From Bacteroidota bacterium (GTDB taxonomy: Bacteria > Bacteroidota > Bacteroidia > AKYH767-A > 2013-40CM-41-45): DNA of 64,000 nucleotides. A program made the position numbers and the translations under genes. The notes below the pieces were generated by a model, which saw only the letters and a list, made by a program, of their open reading frames with translations, was not told the origin of the DNA and searched no databases. Shown here piece after piece: positions 53,071-61,876 of this stretch; position 1 is the first letter of the stretch, and each line of letters opens with the position of its first letter. The stretch lies in NCBI GenBank assembly GCA_016720655.1, contig JADKKE010000006.1, positions 177,960 to 241,959 of the forward strand, given 5' to 3'.

Positions 53071-53638
53071 TTATCCCCGGATCTTCCGGAAAATTATTGA
53101 GGATTCCGTAGACATGTCCCATTTTTCGCAGGACACTTCCCCATACAACCGTTGGCTCTTCTAATAAAGTACTGTATTGATCTGCTTCCGTTACCCACCA
53201 GTTTTCCGATTTGATTTCTTCTTCAAGCTGTTTCGAATCCCATGCTGAATACCCTGCAAGAAATTTAATCTGATCAGTCGAAATTTCTCCTGCTTCGATC
53301 ATCATTTTCAATTGCTGATAGTTCCCTCCCCAATACACACCTTCAGCAATCTTGTGACTGCCTTCAAGTGCGGGAACAGAATGTACATAGTAGATCGAAT
53401 CCAAACGCAAAGAGCCACCCCAATAAACAGGCGCATCAAACTCCGGAAAATCATCCAGAGCTTCATGGATCAACAAAGGTGTAGGTTTGTTGATGATGAA
53501 TCCGATGGAACCTTTTCGCGTATGCTGACTAATGAGCACAACCGAACGTTTGAAAGTAGGCTCTGGGTTGAAAGGCTCAGAGATCAGCAAGGCTCCTACT
53601 TTGGGCTTCGGTTTCTTACTGCTCTTCTTGGGCATCAT
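53066..53638 (-). CDS. YqgE/AlgH family protein
   Basis: The 190-residue protein starts with a basic tail (MPKKSSKKPKPKVG) then GALLISEPFNPEPTFKRSVV (about 15-34), the YqgE opening. It continues with GFIINKPT (about 46-53), VYWGGSLRLDSIYYVHS (about 71-87), KFLAGYSAWDSKQLEEEIK (about 124-142) and WWVTEAD. The family is near universal among Proteobacteria and Bacteroidetes; the function is not established, and a link to transcriptional regulation (AlgH) is debated. The fold is recognised with confidence. Confidence 0.92.
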   Translation of the reverse strand: MMPKKSSKKPKPKVGALLISEPFNPEPTFKRSVVLISQHTRKGSIGFIINKPTPLLIHEALDDFPEFDAPVYWGGSLRLDSIYYVHSVPALEGSHKIAEGVYWGGNYQQLKMMIEAGEISTDQIKFLAGYSAWDSKQLEEEIKSENWWVTEADQYSTLLEEPTVVWGSVLRKMGHVYGILNNFPEDPGIN

Positions 53639-53735
53639 TGGAGAGGCATTTAAGATGGTTTAACTACAAAGAGGTGTAAAAGTTCCAGTACTAACGAGGG
53701 AAACGCAGGTACTCGTTTTAGAAATGAGAAAAAAA

Positions 53736-54740
53736 TTATTTGATTACAATTATCTTCTTGTTAATCAATGTTTTATCTGTCGCAACAGAAAGTAAATAAA
53801 GGCCTGGATTTTTAAATAAAAATGAAGGAAAAGGGATTTCATTTCTGCCCCGGATGAAAAATTCAGAATCTGATGACCATAAAATTTGGCCGGAAAGATC
53901 GCTAATCCGGCAAAAAACTTTCGTCGCGATATTCAATTGAAATGAAATTGTTCCTTCGTCAACCAATGGGTTTGGATAGACACTCACGTCCGAAACTGCG
54001 GCAGAAATCTCTTCGATTCCACTCGTAGGACCGATATCAAACCAGGCATAAACCGGAAGATGATCGGATGCATAATACAAGGCATCCGCGACAGAAACAG
54101 GAACAGCGGTATTCGTTCCATAATTGATTGATTCATCAAAATGGTTTCCATCGTTACCTACCGGAGTAAGTGAACCCGGATGATAATACACGCCGGTTGG
54201 TTCCGTCACAGCACGTGACAATAGAATCATATCGAAACGATCATTCATTCCTCCGAAAGATCCGCCGTTGAGTGAGTTTAATCGTGTTGATTGTGTATGA
54301 AAAAAGCGGTATGAAGGATTGTTCCATGTGCCGGATAAATTGAGCGGATCGTAAAAACGACCATCCGTTCCGGAATGTACCTGAAGCAACTTTTGATAAG
54401 CACTTTCAAAAGATCCGTAAATATTGAAATCGCCAACAACTATGAAATCAGTGCCCGATGGTAATGCATCTGTAACAACACGCAAAGCATCGACTTCCTC
54501 AGCACGTTGCTGTTCGTTCGAAGATCCATTGCTTGCTTTCAAATGAACAGAATAAATAAGGATGGTATCCGAAGTTGGTTTAAACACCATGGTGAACTGA
54601 CTGATATCCCGAAGAGATGTCGTGATTCGAACATTACTGACGAAATTGAACAAAGAATCTTTGTAGAAAATTCCGTTGTTGGTGTCCTGTCCGTGGATAT
54701 ACGTTCCTTGGCTGTACACCGGTCCCGATGCATTCATCAC
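53736..54740 (-). CDS. Secreted endonuclease/exonuclease/phosphatase family protein with T9SS tail (main part)
   Basis: The 334-residue frame carries an EEP-domain core: FTMVFKPTSDTILIYSVHLKAS (about 48-69, the SVHLK strand), DFIVVGDFNIYGSFESAYQ (about 95-113, catalytic GDFN), MNDRFDMILLS (about 165-175) and YASDHLPVYAWFD (about 219-231, catalytic SDH). A T9SS sorting domain follows (about 250-334: VYPNPLVDEGTISFQLN, SDLSGQILWS, NPGLYLLSV). The upstream frame (54808-54993) holds the N terminus; a one-base shift near 54844 splits the gene. Confidence 0.88.
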   Translation of the reverse strand: MMNASGPVYSQGTYIHGQDTNNGIFYKDSLFNFVSNVRITTSLRDISQFTMVFKPTSDTILIYSVHLKASNGSSNEQQRAEEVDALRVVTDALPSGTDFIVVGDFNIYGSFESAYQKLLQVHSGTDGRFYDPLNLSGTWNNPSYRFFHTQSTRLNSLNGGSFGGMNDRFDMILLSRAVTEPTGVYYHPGSLTPVGNDGNHFDESINYGTNTAVPVSVADALYYASDHLPVYAWFDIGPTSGIEEISAAVSDVSVYPNPLVDEGTISFQLNIATKVFCRISDLSGQILWSSDSEFFIRGRNEIPFPSFLFKNPGLYLLSVATDKTLINKKIIVIK

Positions 54741-54807
54741 ACTATTTAAAAACCAGGTCGTACTGTAAGTAGTAGCATTCTCCTGTGTAACCAGTATGTC
54801 CGGTTCT

Positions 54808-54993
54808 TCATACTGAACAACAGTGCGGTAATCCGGACAACGATTTAGTACTATCCGTTGTCGACTGACTTACACTTGGCCAGTTCAACAAATTCCAGGA
54901 CATAATTTTTACTGAAGAATTCTGACCATGCACACACAATGCTGCGATCAGTAATGTTGTAAGAGAAAAAATTGTACGGGGGGTCGTTGACAT
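54808..54993 (-). CDS. N-terminal part of the secreted endonuclease/phosphatase (frameshifted)
   Basis: The frame has a signal peptide (STTPRTIFSLTTLLIAALCV then HGQ) and KIMSWNLLNWPS, matching the first EEP strand with its conserved Asn. It then goes out of frame after DSTKSLSGLPHCCSV. Dropping one base in the TTT run at 54844-54846 gives RCPDYRTVVQYEEPDILVTQ (with the Glu-pair) joining the frame at 54740. The start at 54993 is preferred over 55020 because the signal peptide begins there. Confidence 0.75.
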   Translation of the reverse strand: MSTTPRTIFSLTTLLIAALCVHGQNSSVKIMSWNLLNWPSVSQSTTDSTKSLSGLPHCCSV

Positions 54994-55006
54994 CAGGATT
55001 GCGTGC

Positions 55007-56614
55007 TTATTTATCTGCAAGTTTCATCTTTTCAAAAGTATTGTTTTGGATGGCTTCTATTGCTTTTTGCAAAGCTCCGTTGATATCATTGATGACTTCA
55101 AAATACGCATCTGTATCCCAGAGATTTCTTGCCAGCAATGCCTTCAACTGAAGTCGGATCAGTGGACCAGAATTCTTATATCCGGCAGTATCCATAGGAA
55201 CACCTTGTTTCTCACCGAAAGCAATGAAATCATCCATGAATTTTTGTTCGATTTTAAATTTCTCAGTGAATACCTGGATTGTCGGGTAATTCGCTTTAAG
55301 CTGTGCGCGGTTATTGTCCGTGTACGTAAGCGTGAAATCGTTCAAAGCACCTTTGCGAAGCAGGTTGCTGTAATAGGTACTTCCCATGGTAGTATCGAGT
55401 GGAACAAATACATCCGGCATGATTCCTCCCCCACCTTTCACGACGCGTTTTGCGTTTGTGAAGTACTTTGTACTATCGGCAAAATGGATACTATCAGAAC
55501 TAAAGAGTTCACCGTGCTTGAAACGATTGTTCAGATCAGAATCGTATTCATCCTCATCACCGAGTTCATAGGGTTTTTGAATGCATCGTCCGGAAGGAGT
55601 ATAATAATGAGCGACTGTAAGCCGGATCACTGAACCATCAGGCAATTGAAATGGTTTTTGAACCAACCCTTTTCCAAAAGAACGACGGCCGATAATCAAA
55701 CCACGATCCCAATCCTGAATAGCACCGGAAACAATTTCGGAAGCTGATGCGGATGTTTCATCAATAAGAATTGCAAGCTTTCCTTTCTCCCAACCACCGG
55801 TAGTTGTTGACGTGAAATCTTCCGAGGGACTATTTCTTCCCCGGGTGAAAACAATTTTTTTGCCTTCACTTAAAAATTCATCCGATAATTCCACAGCACG
55901 GTTGAGATAACCACCTCCGTTGTTTTGCAAATCAAGAATCAAACTGCTTGCACCTTGTTCTTTGAGGCTCTTCAATGCTTTCTTGAATTCGTCAACAGTA
56001 GAATCTGCAAAACGACTGATTTTGATATAGCCGATCTGAGGTTTCACCATGTAAGACGCATCAACGCTGAACAAAGGAATCTGATCACGAGTGATTACGT
56101 ATTCGATCAGTTCAGCGGAGCCTCTTCTGAAGATAGCGACTTTCACTTTCGTTCCTTTATCACCACGTAATTTCTTGAGCACATCATTATTTGTGATTTT
56201 AGAACTGGCTACATTCGTATCATTGATAGTCACGATCCGGTCACCTGCACGGATGCCCAGTTTTTCTGATGGACCACCGGGAATTGTTTGAGTCACCATG
56301 ATGGTATCATCATGAATATTAAACTGTATTCCAACACCCTCAAATTTTCCAACCAATGGTTCATTCATCGCACGCATTTCATCCAGAGGAATGTACACAG
56401 AATGTGGATCAAGTTCTTTGATCATGGCTTTCAATGCTTCTTCTGTTAGTTTGCTGTCATTTACAGTATCTACATAATAGTACTTAATGATTTCCAGAGC
56501 GTAATCCATTTTCGTAGGCTGGATTGCCTGGGCAGATACAGAATGATTCTGTCCGAAGAAAAGAAATGCCAGCATTGCAATACTGAACAATCGGGTGATG
56601 AGGTGTTGACGCAT
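55007..56614 (-). CDS. S41 family C-terminal processing peptidase (CtpA/Prc-like)
   Basis: The 535-residue protein has a signal peptide (TRLFSIAMLAFLFFGQNHSV). An N-terminal helical region and a PDZ domain (about 92-178: FEGVGIQFNI, GGPSEKLGIRAGDRIVTIND) precede the S41 protease core. LILDLQNNGGGYLNRAVELS (225-244) is followed by the catalytic serine segment ETSASASE (286-293) and Lys315 in SFGKGLVQ. The family trims or degrades envelope proteins by recognising non-polar C termini. The regulated substrate is unknown. On the minus strand TATCTTTG (56645-56652) is a plausible -7 promoter. Confidence 0.93.
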   Translation of the reverse strand: MRQHLITRLFSIAMLAFLFFGQNHSVSAQAIQPTKMDYALEIIKYYYVDTVNDSKLTEEALKAMIKELDPHSVYIPLDEMRAMNEPLVGKFEGVGIQFNIHDDTIMVTQTIPGGPSEKLGIRAGDRIVTINDTNVASSKITNNDVLKKLRGDKGTKVKVAIFRRGSAELIEYVITRDQIPLFSVDASYMVKPQIGYIKISRFADSTVDEFKKALKSLKEQGASSLILDLQNNGGGYLNRAVELSDEFLSEGKKIVFTRGRNSPSEDFTSTTTGGWEKGKLAILIDETSASASEIVSGAIQDWDRGLIIGRRSFGKGLVQKPFQLPDGSVIRLTVAHYYTPSGRCIQKPYELGDEDEYDSDLNNRFKHGELFSSDSIHFADSTKYFTNAKRVVKGGGGIMPDVFVPLDTTMGSTYYSNLLRKGALNDFTLTYTDNNRAQLKANYPTIQVFTEKFKIEQKFMDDFIAFGEKQGVPMDTAGYKNSGPLIRLQLKALLARNLWDTDAYFEVINDINGALQKAIEAIQNNTFEKMKLADK

Positions 56615-56823
56615 AATAGCTTTATAGATGATTATTAGGAATTACAAAGATACGTTGCTCTATGTTAAATAATGTGAACACGGTTTTTTCTTTCCAACGG
56701 GACTTTTTCACAGTCAGAGCTGAATAATCCTCCTGAAACGAACGGAATGGCAGAATCATTCAAAGTTTCAGCCCCGATGAAGGTGCTGAAACCTGAAATT
56801 GAAATGAAGAAATGTGTTTATTT

Positions 56824-59169
56824 TCATTTACGGGTTTTGATTCCGAATGGCATATGCAAATGGATACAAACATTTCTTCCCATATCACGCACGCCAATAC
56901 TGCGGATCAGGGAAAGGTGATTGAAATAACCAGTGTTCATCAGATTGTTCGCTGATACGCTGATATCGAAAAACTGTTGCCCCCATTTAAAACTTCCACC
57001 CAGATGCAAATCGAGCAAACTGTATCCTTCACTTTTCGTTTCGAAAGAAGCCACTTCCGATTGCTCAAAGTAATTGCTAAGCACGAAAGAAATGTAGGGA
57101 TTATACACATAGTTCATTTTGGCCTTTTTGAGTCTTAAAGCCGCGACAAATTTATCTGCAGGGATGTATGGTAAATTTCCTCCATTGTCCAATTCAGCCT
57201 TTAACATTCCATAGGACAACATCAGGTCGATCCACTGCACTTTTTCAGGATGAATGTCAAGCATTAATTCTGCCCCTTTGATTGTAGCATCATCCTGACG
57301 GTAGTCGTAAAAAGGCAATAAAGAATCGACTCCACCAATTGACACTTCTTTCACTCCACCTGTATTTGCAAGGTAAATGTACCCGGTGATTTTATTGTAG
57401 AAGCCTTCCAAATGCACATCTATATTTTTATTTTCAAGAATAATTCCCAAATCACCCTGTAGATTCTGTTCGACTTCCAGGTGCGTGTTGCCGGCTTCAA
57501 ACCTGTACGTTCCTTCGTGTTTTCCGTAAACCCCTAACTGAGCATAATTTGGAGCTGTGAATCCAGATGAAACATTTGCTTTCAAAGTGAGATGCTCTGT
57601 CGGATGAAAGGCTGCTCCCAGGGAACCGTTTGCAAGGGAATACTCTTTATCCAGCTCAATCTCCGGACGCATTTCGAGTGTGTCGACTTCTGCTTCATTT
57701 TCATAGGATTCCACTTCAAGCGTTCGCGCATCAAAACGACCGCCGGCAAGGAGATTCCATTTGCGTGTATCGTAACGCAAAACAGCATAAACTCCGAGGT
57801 CTGTTTCCTTTGCATCCGGTACCAGTCCTTCTTTTCCAAAGTTTTTATTAGTCTGAAATAAACCCTGTGACCCAAGAGTAAAGCCAAACTTCTTCTCTGA
57901 ATTTGAAGAATATTTTACATCATAAGTCATGGTATTTAATTTCAAACCAATGGCATCTTCTTTTTCCTTGTTCGGCAAAGGTTCAAATTCCTTGCGGTCA
58001 TTAATTTGATAGGACAAATTGAAGTTTATCTTCGACGAACCGAGAACCACAGTATTTTCAAGCGATGCAACATGCGATGTCACATCCTGGTAAGGAGCTT
58101 CCATTTCACGATCACGTTGTTCAGCATTGAGATCTCCCGGTTCCAGGGTGGAATCATTTTCCAGTTCAATGATCCCGATTTGTTGGTTGAGATAGGAATA
58201 TGTGAGCTTACTCATCCCCCACTTTTTGCTCATCCCAAGAACAAGTTTTCCATTCGTCGACATAAATTTTGAATTGCCGGCAAATTCCTTATCCTCTGTA
58301 TTCTTTTTTACTTCTTCTCCTGCTCCTTGTACATAGCTTGTATGTGAATTCGCACCGAGGCGGACAGAATAAAACAATCCATTTTGTGCACTTCCCTTTA
58401 CACCTGCTTCAGAAACCAATCCCAATGTGTTTGTATGAAAACCAAGGTTTACATCTCCGACAACATTTCCTGTAATTGCCGGCTTTTCATCAGTAAAAAT
58501 TAATGCACCGCCCATGGCATCAGCGCCATAAATCAAAGCTGCCGGACCTTTGATCACTTCCACTTTGTCGACACCATTTTCATTGATGCCCATATCATGT
58601 CTGTCGTCCCAGGGCTGATTATCGATCCGTGTACCATACTGATACAAGAGCAATCTGTTAAAAGACAAACCACGAATCACCGGCTTGGCAATACCATTTC
58701 CCAAAGAAATTTTATCAATGCCCTGCTCATAACTCAAGCGTTGTAACAAACCCATATTGCCATCTCTTTTTAATTCATTCGCAGAAAAAGTAGAAACAGC
58801 GTATGGAATCTGGTCCGGCAATTTGGTGCTGTTGCTGGTGATTGCCACTTCTTCAAGCTCCATTGAAGAAGGTTCCATTTCTATATTTACTACTGTTGCG
58901 CTGTCTTTCGTGTTAATCGTTTTGACAACAGATTTATAACCCAGTCGGGTAAACTGAATATTGACCACACCGATTCCCACATTTCTGAGAATATACGTCC
59001 CACCTTCTTTGGATATATCAAAGCGGTTGAAGTCAGGTATAAATACAGCTACGTTATCGAGCAGTTTTGTTTTGTCTTTCAGGTCGGAAATATTTCCGCT
59101 CACCGTATGTTGGGCTTTTGTTCCGTAGCTGATACAAAACAGACAGAACAAGAGTAAAAATCTTTTCAT
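56824..59169 (-). CDS. TonB-dependent receptor with CarboxypepD_reg-like domain (second)
   Basis: The 781-residue protein has a signal peptide (MKRFLLLFCLFCISYGTKAQ) and a regulatory-like domain (about 21-105, TVSGNISDLKDKTKLLDNVA). The plug is at about 115-230 (ISLGNGIAKPVIRGLSFNRL, DNQPWDDRHDMGINENGVDKVEVIKGPAALIYG). A 22-strand barrel-like region ends in a long PFGIKTRK tail. PWDDRHDMGINE is typical of receptors for metal or metal-complex uptake, so a metal ligand is suggested but not shown. It is followed by a small Cys-containing gene (59229) in the same direction upstream. Confidence 0.9.
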   Translation of the reverse strand: MKRFLLLFCLFCISYGTKAQHTVSGNISDLKDKTKLLDNVAVFIPDFNRFDISKEGGTYILRNVGIGVVNIQFTRLGYKSVVKTINTKDSATVVNIEMEPSSMELEEVAITSNSTKLPDQIPYAVSTFSANELKRDGNMGLLQRLSYEQGIDKISLGNGIAKPVIRGLSFNRLLLYQYGTRIDNQPWDDRHDMGINENGVDKVEVIKGPAALIYGADAMGGALIFTDEKPAITGNVVGDVNLGFHTNTLGLVSEAGVKGSAQNGLFYSVRLGANSHTSYVQGAGEEVKKNTEDKEFAGNSKFMSTNGKLVLGMSKKWGMSKLTYSYLNQQIGIIELENDSTLEPGDLNAEQRDREMEAPYQDVTSHVASLENTVVLGSSKINFNLSYQINDRKEFEPLPNKEKEDAIGLKLNTMTYDVKYSSNSEKKFGFTLGSQGLFQTNKNFGKEGLVPDAKETDLGVYAVLRYDTRKWNLLAGGRFDARTLEVESYENEAEVDTLEMRPEIELDKEYSLANGSLGAAFHPTEHLTLKANVSSGFTAPNYAQLGVYGKHEGTYRFEAGNTHLEVEQNLQGDLGIILENKNIDVHLEGFYNKITGYIYLANTGGVKEVSIGGVDSLLPFYDYRQDDATIKGAELMLDIHPEKVQWIDLMLSYGMLKAELDNGGNLPYIPADKFVAALRLKKAKMNYVYNPYISFVLSNYFEQSEVASFETKSEGYSLLDLHLGGSFKWGQQFFDISVSANNLMNTGYFNHLSLIRSIGVRDMGRNVCIHLHMPFGIKTRK

Positions 59170-59228
59170 TGGAATTTTTTTAGGAGATTAATGTAAAATA
59201 AATTTTCCGGAACAGATTTCCGAAATGA

Positions 59229-59798
59229 TCAGAAGAATGATTCCGAACTCTCCGGAGGCGGGCCTTCCCGTCCATTCGATGACAATTCATAGTATTTTTC
59301 TCCGAATTGGATTGATGAGTTCCGTGATCCAGGGAAAAAGAAATTCTGAGAAGTTTTTAAATCTGTTTCCGGACAAAATATTTTTTGATTTGATTGTCGT
59401 GGCTTCTTTTTATCATACACCATTACATCTTTACTCAACTGGCAGGCATAAATATGCTTTACCATTTGTTCTTCTTCGTCGTCCTGAAATGCATACACAA
59501 TCGTGGAATCTTTACGGATTTCCATTGCGTTCACATCCATTAATTTTCCATTGATAAACAGTTCACATTTTCCCGAAGAAAAGAAGCCCTGACTTTCAAT
59601 TGGCGGACATTCATTTTTCCCAAATGCGAATCTCAGCGGGAGTCCGTAAAAATCACCATGCACACACTCTGGATCTGTTTCAAAACTATTGGTTCTTAAT
59701 ATTCCAAGAAGTCCACATTGAGATACAAAGACCAGCAGCAGCGCCCAGCCAACAATTCGCGATGATCTTTGATATTTTCGGGTCATTCTTAAAACCAT
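59229..59798 (-). CDS. Cys-containing exported protein upstream of a TonB receptor
   Basis: The 189-residue protein has a hydrophobic N-terminal segment (IVGWALLLVFVSQCGLLG), either a signal anchor or a lipoprotein signal with the Cys. Several Cys follow (DPECVHGD, GKNECPPIE, SSGKCELF, IYACQLS, KIFCPETD). The tail is Pro/Ser-rich (NGREGPPPESSESFF). It lies 59 bp upstream of the TonB receptor start, on the same strand, so the two are probably one operon and may share a ligand. Metal binding through the Cys is a guess. No family was recognised. MTRKYQRSSRI at 59786 is an alternative start. Confidence 0.65.
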   Translation of the reverse strand: MVLRMTRKYQRSSRIVGWALLLVFVSQCGLLGILRTNSFETDPECVHGDFYGLPLRFAFGKNECPPIESQGFFSSGKCELFINGKLMDVNAMEIRKDSTIVYAFQDDEEEQMVKHIYACQLSKDVMVYDKKKPRQSNQKIFCPETDLKTSQNFFFPGSRNSSIQFGEKYYELSSNGREGPPPESSESFF

Positions 59799-59954
59799 AA
59801 ATCAATTGCCAAATTTAGAAGAAGAAATTGAAATCTTCCTTCTTGTAAGGAGAAATTCAGGAATAAAAACATTTGAAGATTAAGGAATTGCACTGAGATA
59901 AGGAGAAATGTGATTCCGAAGATCTTTCTCTCAGAAATGCAATCGAATTCCGTA

Positions 59955-61187
59955 TTAATTTTTAGCCATCGAATCACCTGCGATGAAACCTGTGGTCCAG
60001 GCCGCCTGAAAATTAAATCCTCCGGTGAGTGCATCGATATCGAGAACTTCTCCGGCAAAATAAAGGTTGGGGACAATTTTGCTTTGCATGGTTTTGAAAT
60101 CAACTTCTTTCAAACTAACTCCCCCGCAGGTTACAAACTCTTCCTTGAAAGTGGTTTTTCCTTTGACAGTGTATTTGTCGGATTGAATGGTTGACGCCAG
60201 GCGGTTCATTTGTTTTGAAGTCGCATCCGCCCATAGTGTATTCTCCGGCACCTCCGATTTATAAACAAGGAATTCCCAAAGTCGCTTTGGAATACCTGTA
60301 CCCGGAGTCTGGTACACATTTTTCTTCGGAGAATATTTTCGCGACGCGTTCAACATCTCTTTCACCTGTTCAGGGTTCATGTGACCGGTCCAATTCACTT
60401 CCGCTTCAAATTCGTAATTCATCTCTGCCAATTTACGTGCTCCGAGAGAACTCAACTTCAGAATTGCAGGTCCGCTCAAACCCCAATGGGTAATCAATAC
60501 AGGGCCATGTTGAGAAAATTTTGTTCCACTAATCTTCACAAGAGCATTGGAAACACTCAGTCCCATGAGAGATGTAATCTGACTTTCAGGAATATTAAAA
60601 GTAAAGAGCGATGGCACGGGTGCCTGAATCGTATGCCCGAGTTCCGCCAGCCATTTGAAACCGGCAACTGATGGAAATCCACCACTGGAAACCAATACTG
60701 CATCAGCAACTTGCTCACCTTTATTTTCAATTTTCAATTGAATCTGACCGGATGGCAAAGGATGAATACCTGTTATTTTTGTATCCGTAAGAATTTCAAC
60801 TCCGGATTTTTTCGCCTCGTACAATAAACATTGAACAATCGTTGCTGAATCATTACTAACGGGAAACATTCTTCCATCTTCTTCGGTCTTCAGCACAACA
60901 CCACATGAACGAAACCATTCAACAGTATGCTCCGGAGAAAAACGATGAAAAGGTCCGAGCAATTCCTTACTTCCTCTGGGGTAATAATTCACAAGCGTTG
61001 CCTCATCGAAACAATTGTGAGTCACATTACACCTTCCGCCCCCGCTAATCCTCACTTTGGTGAGCACCTTCGGGCTTTTCTCATAGATCACAATTTTTGC
61101 GGAAGGATTTAATCTCGCCGCATTGATCGCCGCAAAAAATCCCGCCGCCCCGGCGCCGATGATTGCAATGTATTTTGGTGATTTCAT
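59955..61187 (-). CDS. BaiN/HI0933-type flavoprotein (NAD(P)/FAD oxidoreductase)
   Basis: The 410-residue protein starts MKSPKYIAIIGAGAAGFFAA with the FAD-binding GxGxxG (10-15). It shows VRISGGGRCNVTHNCFDE (about 45-62, the HI0933 signature), FMPVSNDSATIVQCLLYEA-type segments, VLVSSGGFPSVAG, and the C-terminal GGVSLKEVDFKTMQSKIV then LYFAGEVLDIDALTGGFNFQ (about 378-397). The family includes flavoproteins of uncertain substrate; BaiN acts on bile acids. The start at 61187 is chosen because the Rossmann fold begins there; the 26 upstream codons lie in the divergent mutS2 promoter region. Confidence 0.9.
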   Translation of the reverse strand: MKSPKYIAIIGAGAAGFFAAINAARLNPSAKIVIYEKSPKVLTKVRISGGGRCNVTHNCFDEATLVNYYPRGSKELLGPFHRFSPEHTVEWFRSCGVVLKTEEDGRMFPVSNDSATIVQCLLYEAKKSGVEILTDTKITGIHPLPSGQIQLKIENKGEQVADAVLVSSGGFPSVAGFKWLAELGHTIQAPVPSLFTFNIPESQITSLMGLSVSNALVKISGTKFSQHGPVLITHWGLSGPAILKLSSLGARKLAEMNYEFEAEVNWTGHMNPEQVKEMLNASRKYSPKKNVYQTPGTGIPKRLWEFLVYKSEVPENTLWADATSKQMNRLASTIQSDKYTVKGKTTFKEEFVTCGGVSLKEVDFKTMQSKIVPNLYFAGEVLDIDALTGGFNFQAAWTTGFIAGDSMAKN

Positions 61188-61278
61188 TTGGTTTGCGAAA
61201 GATATGAAACCGTCCCCCGCCCCCCGTCCCATAAAAATTCCATTGCAATATGATCGAAAAATCAAATCTTTGCATGCA

Positions 61279-61848
61279 ATGAAATTATTTGGTGACGATA
61301 CACTCGCTTTATTTGAATTTGACCGTGTCCAGGAACGGGTGGAACATCATTGCCGATCGGCATCCGGGAAGCGTAAAGCCCTGGAACTGGCACCTATAGC
61401 TGATCGCGACTTCCTTACGCTGGTCTTGAAACAGGTTGACGAATTCAAACAAACCCTTTTTCAGCAAGGCTATTTTCCGGATTTGACCTTTGAAGATTTC
61501 GAGGAAGAATCTCAATTGCTCCTGATTTCCGGATCCATGTTACTGGAAGTACAGTTTAGCCGGATCCGGTCCGCTTCGATGACGGTTAATGCCATCCTGA
61601 AGTTTCTGAATGACAGAAAAGCGTCTTATCCATCTTTATTACGAATCACGGAAACCGTTTATACTACGCAGGATATCGTCAAAGCGATAGATTCAATCAT
61701 CGATGCACATTCGCAGGTAAAAAGCAGTGCATCTCCGATACTCCAGGATATTCGAAATTCTCTGAGCTCCAAGCGACGCGAAGCCGACAAGCGTTTTCGA
61801 AGCTTTATTTTGGATCTGAAGAAAAAAGGATGGCTGCAGGGAAAATGA
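61279..61848 (+). CDS. mutS2: MutS2 N-terminal part (frameshifted)
   Basis: The 189-residue frame starts MKLFGDDTLALFEFDRVQER and shows the MutS2 N-terminal helical core: VEHHCRSASGKRKALELAPI (about 20-39), SGSMLLEVQFSRIRSASM, and SPILQDIRNSLSSKRREADKRF. It breaks at LKKKGWLQGK. Removing one G in the CAGGG run near 61840 gives ENEENFYNNRRVLAMPSEYK, rejoining the frame at 61877 exactly as in intact family members. Confidence 0.85.
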   Translation: MKLFGDDTLALFEFDRVQERVEHHCRSASGKRKALELAPIADRDFLTLVLKQVDEFKQTLFQQGYFPDLTFEDFEEESQLLLISGSMLLEVQFSRIRSASMTVNAILKFLNDRKASYPSLLRITETVYTTQDIVKAIDSIIDAHSQVKSSASPILQDIRNSLSSKRREADKRFRSFILDLKKKGWLQGK

Positions 61849-61876
61849 AGAAAACTTTTACAACAACAGAAGGGTC

